Shown here piece after piece: positions 7,598 through 12,723 of a stretch of 12,723 nt of DNA. The stretch's first letter is position 1, and each line of letters starts with the position of its first letter. The notes beneath the pieces were generated by a model that saw only the letters and a program-made list of their open reading frames with translations, was not told the origin of the DNA and did not search any database. Source of the DNA: Spirochaetales bacterium (GTDB lineage: Bacteria > Spirochaetota > Spirochaetia > DSM-27196 > PWMO01); NCBI GenBank assembly GCA_007123465.1, contig SKLB01000255.1:1-12723 (forward strand), given 5' to 3'. The position numbers were made by a program, and so were the translations under genes.

Positions 7598-9039
7598 GAG
7601 GTATTCCCTGTGTGGGTTGTCGCGCAAGCCGCCCCTGTTGTCTCGAGTTGAGCGTTGGCAAGCGGCACCGCAAACGGATAGCGGCCACTGAAGCAGGCGA
7701 AGCAGTAGTCCGATGGCTCGATGAGGCAGCGCTGCAGCTGTTGGATTGAAAGAAACCGCACCGAATCGGCGCCAATCGCCCGCGCTATTTCAGCCGCGTT
7801 CATGTGGTTGGAGATCAGCTCTTCGCGGGTGGGAATGTCGATGCCGAAGAAGCACGGCCAGCGGATCTCGGGCGATGAAAGCCGAAGGTGCACCTCAGCC
7901 GCGCCGGCCTCCTTTATCAGCGCCACCAGGATCTTGGCGGTGGTGCCGCGTACCAGTGAATCGTCCACCAACACAACGCGCTTGCCGCTGATAACGTCGC
8001 GAATCGGGTGCAGTTTCATACGCACTGCCAGTTTGCGCGCTGCTTTGGTCGGCAGAATGAAGGAACGTCCGGCGTAGTGATTGCGCGTCAGTCCGAGCTC
8101 AAAGGGAATGCCGGCCTGCTCGGCATAGCCGAGCGCCGCACTGTTGCCGGAGTCCGGTACCGGAATTACCACGTCACCGATCGGGCCGTCGGCGCGTGCC
8201 AGTTCGGCTCCCATGCGCTTGCGACTGCTGTAGACAGAGGTTTCGAATACCGTAGAATCGGGCCGTGCAAAATAGATCAGCTCGAATACGCATTGGCGCG
8301 TCGGCAGTTGCTTTGAGAGCATCTCGCAATGCCGGCCGCGGCTGTCTACGCGCACCAGCTCGCCGGGCCTGAGTTCACGGTAGTCGGTGATGCGCAGGAT
8401 ATCGAGCGCACAGCTTTCGGAGGCAACAACGGTCAAGCCCCCTTTAGTGCCGATAAACAGCGGGCGGAACCCTGAAGGGTCGCGTACCGCCATCAGCGTA
8501 TCGTTGTGCATCAGCACCAGGCTGAAGGCCCCCTCGATACGCTCGAGGGTATCCACCAGTGCACCGTGAAAATCAGCTCGGCGCGAGCGCGAAATCAGGT
8601 GCAGGATGAGTTCGCTATCGGAACTGGTCTGGAAGATCGAGCCATCGTCAAAGAGCTCCTTCTGAATCGCCCGGCTGTTGGAAATGTTACCGTTGTGCGC
8701 CAGCGCGATCTCTCCCTTGTTGCTGCGAACGTGAATCGGTTGGGCGTTCTCAAGCTTGTTGCCGCCGTGGGTTGAATAGCGCACATGACCAATTCCCAGA
8801 TGAGAGCTGATATCGCGGTCGAGGTAGCGCGAGAGTACCTGCGATACCATGCCGAGATCCTTGTACACAACGGTTTCGTTGGTACGGCGGTAGGCAATCC
8901 CGGCGCTCTCCTGGCCACGATGCTGGATTGAGAAGAGCGGGAAGAAGAGCTGCTCGGGGACGTTGATTGGATCGAGCGAGAAGATCCCCGCAATGCCACA
9001 GAAGTGACCGAGTTCTTGCTGCACATCCCTGTATAGCAA
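7594..9039 (-). CDS. purF: Amidophosphoribosyltransferase (glutamine PRPP amidotransferase, Fe-S type)
   Basis: First committed step of purine synthesis: glutamine + PRPP to phosphoribosylamine. 481 aa. The N-terminal nucleophile hydrolase domain has its catalytic Cys at 14 (CGIAGIFS) behind a putative 13-residue propeptide, plus IQHRGQESAG (38-47) and LAHNGNISN (113-121). The PRPP-binding loop is VVLVDDSLVRGTT (355-367). Cysteines at 250, 396, 446 and 449 (the last two as DYCFACF) sit where Bacillus-type PurF binds a 4Fe-4S cluster, so an oxygen-sensitive Fe-S form with propeptide processing is inferred. The start is uncertain. TTG at 9039 has AAGG immediately before it (no spacer), and a GTG at 9024 would shorten the propeptide to 8 residues; both lack an ideal ribosome site. 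It lies 44 nt after tatD, and purM overlaps its stop. Confidence 0.96.
   Translation of the reverse strand: MLYRDVQQELGHFCGIAGIFSLDPINVPEQLFFPLFSIQHRGQESAGIAYRRTNETVVYKDLGMVSQVLSRYLDRDISSHLGIGHVRYSTHGGNKLENAQPIHVRSNKGEIALAHNGNISNSRAIQKELFDDGSIFQTSSDSELILHLISRSRRADFHGALVDTLERIEGAFSLVLMHNDTLMAVRDPSGFRPLFIGTKGGLTVVASESCALDILRITDYRELRPGELVRVDSRGRHCEMLSKQLPTRQCVFELIYFARPDSTVFETSVYSSRKRMGAELARADGPIGDVVIPVPDSGNSAALGYAEQAGIPFELGLTRNHYAGRSFILPTKAARKLAVRMKLHPIRDVISGKRVVLVDDSLVRGTTAKILVALIKEAGAAEVHLRLSSPEIRWPCFFGIDIPTREELISNHMNAAEIARAIGADSVRFLSIQQLQRCLIEPSDYCFACFSGRYPFAVPLANAQLETTGAACATTHTGNTS
7605..7609 (-). promoter_or_regulatory. Ribosome binding site deciding the purM start
   Basis: AGGGA on the minus strand, 7 nt before the ATG at 7597. 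It supports this start over the in-frame upstream codon at 7627. Confidence 0.7.
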
Positions 9040-9083
9040 CCTTAGCGCGCTGCGGTCAATAGACAGCTCTGCGATAGAATCGA

Positions 9084-9854
9084 TCAGCCGATGTTGAACA
9101 GTCGACAGGTGTTCTGATAGAGCTGCTCGGTCAGCTCCTCAAGCGGAATTTCGCGCAGCTCGGCTATGAACCTGGCGGTTTCCGGCAGATAGGACGGACG
9201 GTTGCGTTTGCCGCGGTACGCCGAGGGAACCATGAACGGACTCTCGGACTCAATCAGCATCCGGTCGAGCGGCATATTCTTTGCAGTATCGTGGAGGTTG
9301 CGCGCGTTGCGGTACGTGACGTTGCCGGCAAACGAAATGTAGAGCTCAATTTCGAGCGCCTCCTGGGCGTAGCTCCAGTCCTCCGAGTAGCAGTGCAGCA
9401 CGCCGCCGCGCGGCGGCAGGCGGTCTTTGAGAATGTCGAGGACGTCGCGTCCGGCATCGCGGTTATGAATCACCACCGGAAAGTCGAGCTTATCCGCCAG
9501 TTCCAGCTGCCGGATGAACAACTCGATCTGAGAATCCTTATTGCCGAACTTGCGGTAGTAGTCCAGGCCGATTTCACCCACCGCCACCACGCGTTCGAGT
9601 CCGGTGCCTTCTTCGATCAAAGTCTCCCAATCCTTGCCCGGGTTGGTCACTTCTGACGGCGACACCCCTACAGCGTGATAGACGTGACTCGCGGTACGCA
9701 GGTTTTCGTGGATCTGGAAGAAGTCACGCAGGTTGTTGCAGATGCTGAGAATCCCCTCGACGTGGGCCTGCTTGGCTTCCTGAACGATAATAAGTTGCTC
9801 TATCGGGTCTTCGTTAATCAGCCCGATGTGGGCGTGCGAGTCAAACAATTTCAT
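9084..9854 (-). CDS. tatD: TatD-family metal-dependent hydrolase (putative DNase) with altered catalytic Asp
   Basis: Amidohydrolase-superfamily TIM barrel of 256 aa; family members act as metal-dependent 3'-5' exonucleases. Ligand motifs are DSHAH (5-9; H7, H9), AVGEIGLDYY (91-100; E94), PVVIHNRDA (126-134; H130) and GVLHCYSED (151-159; H154). The closing motif, normally E(T/S)D(S/A)P, reads ESESP (202-206), so Glu204 stands at the conserved Asp. The early GxHP motif is GVSP (63-66), losing its His. The fold and most ligands are kept, so activity is likely but not certain. The frame is open to 10016, but that extension crosses the promoter region. ATG 9854 with GGAAG 6 nt upstream gives the standard N-terminus MKLFDSHAH. 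It is the first gene of the tatD-pur operon. Confidence 0.9.
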   Translation of the reverse strand: MKLFDSHAHIGLINEDPIEQLIIVQEAKQAHVEGILSICNNLRDFFQIHENLRTASHVYHAVGVSPSEVTNPGKDWETLIEEGTGLERVVAVGEIGLDYYRKFGNKDSQIELFIRQLELADKLDFPVVIHNRDAGRDVLDILKDRLPPRGGVLHCYSEDWSYAQEALEIELYISFAGNVTYRNARNLHDTAKNMPLDRMLIESESPFMVPSAYRGKRNRPSYLPETARFIAELREIPLEELTEQLYQNTCRLFNIG

Positions 9855-9860
9855 ACAATG

Positions 9861-9865
9861 CTTCC
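9861..9865 (-). promoter_or_regulatory. Ribosome binding site deciding the tatD start
   Basis: GGAAG on the minus strand, 6 nt before the ATG at 9854. It selects this start over in-frame codons further upstream. Confidence 0.7.
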
Positions 9866-9905
9866 GTGTGGCGAAGTTTCGCGTGAGTTTGGTGTACTGG
9901 TCAGA

Positions 9906-9934
9906 AGCGTAGCACATTAGCCACCGGCCGTCAA
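9906..9934 (-). promoter_or_regulatory. Candidate promoter for tatD-purFMND
   Basis: On the minus strand TTGACG (9934-9929) is followed after 17 nt by TACGCT (9911-9906), which is preceded by TGC as in an extended -10. The -35 matches the sigma70 consensus at five of six bases. The -10 matches only three of six, partly offset by the TGn. Transcription would begin near 9899, leaving a leader of about 45 nt to tatD. The position, just upstream of the first gene of a long operon, supports it. Confidence 0.55.
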
Positions 9935-9942
9935 TGTTTGAC
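9930..9942. repeat. Short inverted repeat joining the two -35 boxes
   Basis: GTCAA-TGT-TTGAC is a perfect 5-bp inverted repeat around a 3-nt centre. It is made largely of the -35 elements of the two divergent promoter candidates. It may simply result from two back-to-back -35 boxes, or it may be an operator affecting both directions. Confidence 0.5.
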
Positions 9943-9966
9943 AAACAGATGTGCGCGTGGTAGTGT
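9938..9966 (+). promoter_or_regulatory. Candidate promoter for the M23-like/bactofilin genes
   Basis: A perfect TTGACA (9938-9943) is followed after exactly 17 nt by TAGTGT (9961-9966), with TGG before it as an extended -10. The -10 is three of six to TATAAT. The predicted start near 9973 gives a leader of about 60 nt to the TTG at 10033. No other likely promoter is visible in this gap. Confidence 0.55.
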
Positions 9967-10032
9967 TCGAAGGTATGTAAAGTGGTGTGTCGCTCTCGAT
10001 TTACTTCCACGCACAATTAGGATGGTTAGAGT

Positions 10033-11034
10033 TTGCTGACACGAGTGGCGAGCGTTTTCCGAGCGGTCTGGCGCGGTGTTGCAGGCTTCCTGAGGAGTTT
10101 CAGGGATCTTGCGCGTCGGCGCTTCACAATAATGCTTATTCCTCACTCCGAACGCAAAGGTGTCAACTTCCAGTTGAACGCGTTTGTGCTGACTACGGTG
10201 GTCGCGATTGTTCTGCTTGTAGTGCTCGGTTTCTTCTATTACTCCACCGTCTATACCGGAGCCGCGCGTCTGGCCGGAGACAGTAGCCGCGATCTGCAGC
10301 AGACCGACGAGCAACTCGAGCTGGTGCTGACGGAACTCTCGGAAGTGATCCGCGTAGCGCAGGTCTTTGACCAGACTCTCGAGGAAACGTTGCAGCGGCT
10401 GGAGCTCTCAAACGGCCCGCAAGATGAACAGCAGCGCATCGGCGCCGGAGATCTGTCGGAGTTCTCCGATCTGCAGGAGATTGCTGCTGATGAGTTGGCC
10501 GAGATTCGCGAGCTGCAGAGTATCGCATCGATGCTGCAGAGCTCACTGGAGCCGCTTGATCGCATACGCGAATCGATCCAGAGCCAGAAGGCGCTACTCG
10601 CCGACCTGCCGAACTACTGGCCGGTGTCCGGCGGTCGCGGCCGGATCACCCGTGCGTTCGGGCCCAATATTCACCCTATCACCAATGAGTGGTTTCTGAG
10701 CAAGGGTGTTGAGATCACCGATTCGGTTGGGGTGCCGGTGGTTGCCAGCGCTAACGGCAAGGTCACCGAGCTGGGGTTTGATCCGAGTTACGGACTCTAC
10801 GTCTGGATCAGACACAAGTACGGGTTCCGCACGCGCTACTCTCATATGCAGACCATCACTGTCTCGGAGGGAGAAGAGGTTTTTCAGGGGCAACGCATCG
10901 GAACGTTGGGAAGCAGCGGAACCGCCACCGAGCCGTACCTGGACTTCCAGATCTGGTTGGGGACCGATGTAGTGGACCCGGCCGCTTTTCTGCAGATCAG
11001 TCACGCTCCGATGCGTGTACTGTCCAGCAGGTGA
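10033..11034 (+). CDS. Membrane-anchored M23/LytM-like protein, probably catalytically inactive
   Basis: 333 aa. A basic cytoplasmic N-terminus includes RRRFTIMLIPHSERKG (28-43), followed by one membrane helix (about 50-71). Next comes a Leu/Glu/Gln-rich region likely to form an external coiled coil (about 85-190), then a LytM-type domain (about 200-320) with RAFGPNIHPI, GVPVVASANGKV, YGLYVWIRH and GQRIGTLGSSG. Active M23 enzymes need HxxxD and HxH plus a catalytic His. Here the first motif reads S223-KGV-E227 and the last reads Y302-L-D304, and only H271 (YSHM) is kept. A regulatory or scaffolding role in peptidoglycan remodelling is therefore inferred, as for degenerate LytM proteins such as EnvC. 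The TTG start is supported by AGGA 10 nt upstream; GTG 10045 is an alternative. A bactofilin follows 15 nt later, a pairing seen in other bacteria (for example ccmA with csd genes in Helicobacter). Confidence 0.88.
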   Translation: MLTRVASVFRAVWRGVAGFLRSFRDLARRRFTIMLIPHSERKGVNFQLNAFVLTTVVAIVLLVVLGFFYYSTVYTGAARLAGDSSRDLQQTDEQLELVLTELSEVIRVAQVFDQTLEETLQRLELSNGPQDEQQRIGAGDLSEFSDLQEIAADELAEIRELQSIASMLQSSLEPLDRIRESIQSQKALLADLPNYWPVSGGRGRITRAFGPNIHPITNEWFLSKGVEITDSVGVPVVASANGKVTELGFDPSYGLYVWIRHKYGFRTRYSHMQTITVSEGEEVFQGQRIGTLGSSGTATEPYLDFQIWLGTDVVDPAAFLQISHAPMRVLSSR

Positions 11035-11049
11035 ACAAGAAGGTACGCA

Positions 11050-11523
11050 ATGCAATACGCAACGGATGACGCGTTTATCAATTCGATTGTCGGCGAGGGG
11101 ACGCACTTTCGAGGGCATCTCGAACTTGCCGGGTTGCTGCGCATCGACGGTGATTTCACCGGCTCGATTCGTTCTGACGGCAAAGTTTTGGTGGGCAGGA
11201 ACGGGCGTGCAGACTGTACAGTCGAGGCTGCTACAGTGGTTATCGGTGGCGTGATTCGCGGATCGGTCTACGCTACCGAGAAAGTCATAGTGCTCGCAAC
11301 CGGGATGGTATTGGGAAACATCCATTGTCCACGTCTGATCGCTGAGCCGGGAGTGCTGATGGACGGTGAGTTTGCCGTCAGGGGCGAGGCCGCGACGCAT
11401 GAGCTGGAGGCTGCGCGGGGCCGCGCTAAGCGCGGTGCGTTCTGGCTGCAGGAGAGCCGGCCCGATCAGGCGAGCTCGGTTGCCAGCGCGTCGCTGCGCC
11501 TCGGCGTGTCATCGCAAGCCTGA
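11050..11523 (+). CDS. Bactofilin (CcmA/DUF583 family) cytoskeletal protein
   Basis: 157 aa. Bactofilins polymerise without nucleotide into filaments, usually at the inner face of the membrane, and organise cell-wall enzymes, cell shape or polarity. A central domain (about 10-112) shows the glycine-rich right-handed beta-helix pattern: GEGTHFRGHLELAGLLRIDG, then DFTGSIRSDGKVLVG, VVIGGVIRGSV and EKVIVLATGMVLGNI. This is followed by a 45-residue basic, low-complexity tail. The ATG has a strong AAGAAGG 6 nt upstream. It sits between the M23-like gene (15 nt) and the YaaR gene (22 nt), so it probably shares the promoter near 9938. The degenerate M23-like protein is the obvious candidate partner. 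Confidence 0.93.
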   Translation: MQYATDDAFINSIVGEGTHFRGHLELAGLLRIDGDFTGSIRSDGKVLVGRNGRADCTVEAATVVIGGVIRGSVYATEKVIVLATGMVLGNIHCPRLIAEPGVLMDGEFAVRGEAATHELEAARGRAKRGAFWLQESRPDQASSVASASLRLGVSSQA

Positions 11524-11532
11524 GTCGGGGCT

Positions 11533-11537
11533 GAGGG
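11533..11537 (+). promoter_or_regulatory. Ribosome binding site deciding the YaaR start
   Basis: GAGGG, 8 nt before the GTG at 11546. It supports that start over the in-frame ATG at 11366, which would overlap most of the bactofilin gene's 3' half. Confidence 0.7.
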
Positions 11538-11545
11538 CGGCGGCA

Positions 11546-12034
11546 GTGGCACGGATAGAGAGCGACGGAAGACTGGAGTTTCGCCCCGGATCGCGTGCCT
11601 CAAAGGGGCGCGACAAGCGCAGCACCACGGTCGGTAACGGGTTTTCGACTATCTTTGAGCGCAAGGTAGAGCCGCCGCAGCCGCTGTTGCCCGAGCCGGC
11701 TCCGGTCACCACGCTGGAAGAGGCGCAGGAACTGCTCGACGATATTCATCAGCTTGGTGACCGGCTGACCAGAGAGCAGACGTGGTCGGCGTTGCAGGAG
11801 TACCGCGAGGCGGTTCGCAGGTTCCTGCACAGCGTAGCCGCGGGGGCAACCGACGTCGAGCAGCACGTCTCGGGCACTAATGTTCTGAATCGCAAGCGTT
11901 TTACCTTGATTCGCTCTATAGACCAGAAACTGGAACGGCTGGCGGCGGGGATGTTACAGACGCAGCAGTCACAGCTGGAGATGTTGCGCAGGGTTGAGGA
12001 GATCCAGGGGCTTCTCGTAGACCTGTTTCATTGA
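11546..12034 (+). CDS. YaaR family protein (DUF327)
   Basis: 162 aa soluble protein of unknown function. A variable basic N-terminus (1-55) precedes a helical domain with the DUF327 pattern: ELLDDIHQLGDRL (62-74), LQEYREAVRRFLHSV (83-97), RKRFTLIRSIDQKLERLA (116-133) and the characteristic ending RVEEIQGLLVDLFH (149-162). The frame is open from 11366, but that upstream part is Arg-rich and overlaps the bactofilin; GTG 11546 with GAGGG in front is preferred. In Bacillus subtilis yaaR lies just upstream of holB and yaaT. Here the PSP1/YaaT homologue follows directly after 48 nt, which supports the identification. Confidence 0.85.
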   Translation: MARIESDGRLEFRPGSRASKGRDKRSTTVGNGFSTIFERKVEPPQPLLPEPAPVTTLEEAQELLDDIHQLGDRLTREQTWSALQEYREAVRRFLHSVAAGATDVEQHVSGTNVLNRKRFTLIRSIDQKLERLAAGMLQTQQSQLEMLRRVEEIQGLLVDLFH

Positions 12035-12071
12035 AACGCGCGGCAGCACGAGTACATACAGAGAACAGGCA

Positions 12072-12077
12072 AGGGAG
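12072..12077 (+). promoter_or_regulatory. Ribosome binding site of the PSP1 gene
   Basis: AGGGAG, 5 nt before the ATG at 12083. Confidence 0.75.
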
Positions 12078-12082
12078 CAAAT

Positions 12083-12723
12083 ATGTCCGATCAGCAAGAT
12101 ACCGCAGTTGACTCAGCAGCCGGCGAGCCCAGGGTAGAAATTCCACAGGATGGACTCTTCCTGGCCAAGGTACTGCACTGCAGCGAAACCGAACTGTGCT
12201 CCAATCCGGATAGTCTTAGTCTGTACGAGGGTGACATGGTGATGATCACCACCAAGTACGGCAAGGACATGGCCACCGTGCTCGGTCCGGTTTCGGAATC
12301 CAACGCCGGAGCGTGGAAAGATGTTCAGACGGTGGACCGCATCGCAACCGAGACCGACCTGTCGCGCTACCGGGAGAATCTGCGTCGCGAGGCGCAGGCG
12401 TTTGACTCGTGTCGTCGGCGGATCCAGGCGCGGCGTCTGGACATGAAGCTGGTGGCTGCGCATTACATCCTCGATGAGCCCAAGCTGTTGTTCTTCTTCA
12501 CCGCTGACGGCCGGGTGGACTTCCGCGAGCTCGTCAAGGATCTGGTAGGCGAGTTTCGCATCCGCATTGAACTGCGTCAGATCGGGGTCCGCGACGAGTC
12601 GCGCGTGCTCGGCGGCATAGGAGTCTGCGGCAGAACGCTCTGCTGCCACGGTCTGACCGATAAGCTGTGCCCGGTTTCGATCAAGATGGCCAAGGTGCAG
12701 AACCTGAGTCTCAACTCGATGAA
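12083..12723 (+). CDS. PSP1 domain protein (RicT/YaaT-like), 3' partial
   Basis: 213 complete codons are visible and the frame is still open at the window end. PSP1/YaaT proteins in Firmicutes (RicT) join RicA and RicF in a Fe-S-containing complex that affects RNase Y-dependent mRNA processing and development. The N-terminus of about 24 residues is acidic and variable. A beta-rich part (25-90) follows, then the family signature KLLFFFTADGRVDFRELVKD (134-153), FRIRIELRQIGVRDESRVLG (158-177) and GGIGVCGRTLCC (177-188). Cysteines 182, 187, 188 and 196 are candidates for the cluster-binding set. The ATG has AGGGAG 5 nt upstream. The gene is 48 nt downstream of the YaaR gene, in the same direction, and is probably in its operon. 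Confidence 0.93.
   Translation, partial: MSDQQDTAVDSAAGEPRVEIPQDGLFLAKVLHCSETELCSNPDSLSLYEGDMVMITTKYGKDMATVLGPVSESNAGAWKDVQTVDRIATETDLSRYRENLRREAQAFDSCRRRIQARRLDMKLVAAHYILDEPKLLFFFTADGRVDFRELVKDLVGEFRIRIELRQIGVRDESRVLGGIGVCGRTLCCHGLTDKLCPVSIKMAKVQNLSLNSM

Noticed and set aside
9855..10016. 54-residue N-terminal extension of the tatD frame
   Set aside because: The extension crosses both promoter candidates and is unlike any TatD N-terminus; ATG 9854 has a good ribosome site.
10547..11034. Reading the M23-like gene as an active peptidoglycan endopeptidase
   Set aside because: The zinc ligand motifs HxxxD and HxH are both substituted, so an active-enzyme label is not supported.
11366..11545. 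60-residue N-terminal extension of the YaaR frame
   Set aside because: It is an Arg/Ala/Ser-rich out-of-frame reading of the bactofilin tail; GTG 11546 with GAGGG upstream is better supported.
1..12723. CRISPR arrays, insertion sequences, tRNA or rRNA genes, purine riboswitch
   Set aside because: I looked and saw no direct repeat array, transposase motif, cloverleaf-like stretch or riboswitch-sized leader; the longest gap between genes is 178 nt.

Overview
The window is ordinary bacterial chromosome, about 12.7 kb, GC-rich (visibly above half) and densely packed. Every recognisable gene is of chromosomal type. There is no tRNA, rRNA, CRISPR array, insertion sequence or phage gene. The gene mix points to a spirochaete of the Spirochaeta/Treponema lineage: dnaK-dnaJ, a bactofilin beside a membrane-anchored M23-like protein, a YaaR (DUF327) gene directly followed by a PSP1/YaaT gene, and a Fe-S type PurF. 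The phylum call is an inference from context, about 65% sure. No single sequence in the window proves it.

Left arm, + strand (1-4798). The window opens inside dnaK, with about nine N-terminal residues missing, followed 21 nt later by dnaJ (TTG start). After a 45-nt gap comes a chain of three overlapping genes. They are a small two-pass membrane protein ending in a HAMP domain with no output module, a secreted protein with four evenly spaced DxDxDG calcium-loop-like repeats, and rlmB (23S rRNA 2'-O-methyltransferase).

Middle, - strand (9854 down to 4820). A five-gene operon reads tatD-purF-purM-purN-purD. The four pur genes overlap one another by 4 to 8 nt and cover four steps of de novo IMP synthesis: PRPP amidation, GAR synthesis, GAR formylation and AIR synthesis. 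The operon converges on rlmB with only 21 nt between the two stop codons.

Right arm, + strand (10033-12723). A 178-nt divergent intergenic region carries two facing-away promoter candidates whose -35 boxes form one small inverted repeat. To the right lie a membrane-anchored M23/LytM-like protein that has lost its zinc ligands, a bactofilin, a YaaR-family protein, and a PSP1 (RicT/YaaT-like) gene that runs off the end. This arm looks like a cell-shape or envelope module joined to the conserved YaaR-YaaT pair.

The items most worth a second look are the HAMP-only protein paired with a secreted calcium-repeat protein, the degenerate LytM domain next to the bactofilin, and the altered catalytic Asp in TatD. 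I saw no convincing wholly novel multi-gene system.
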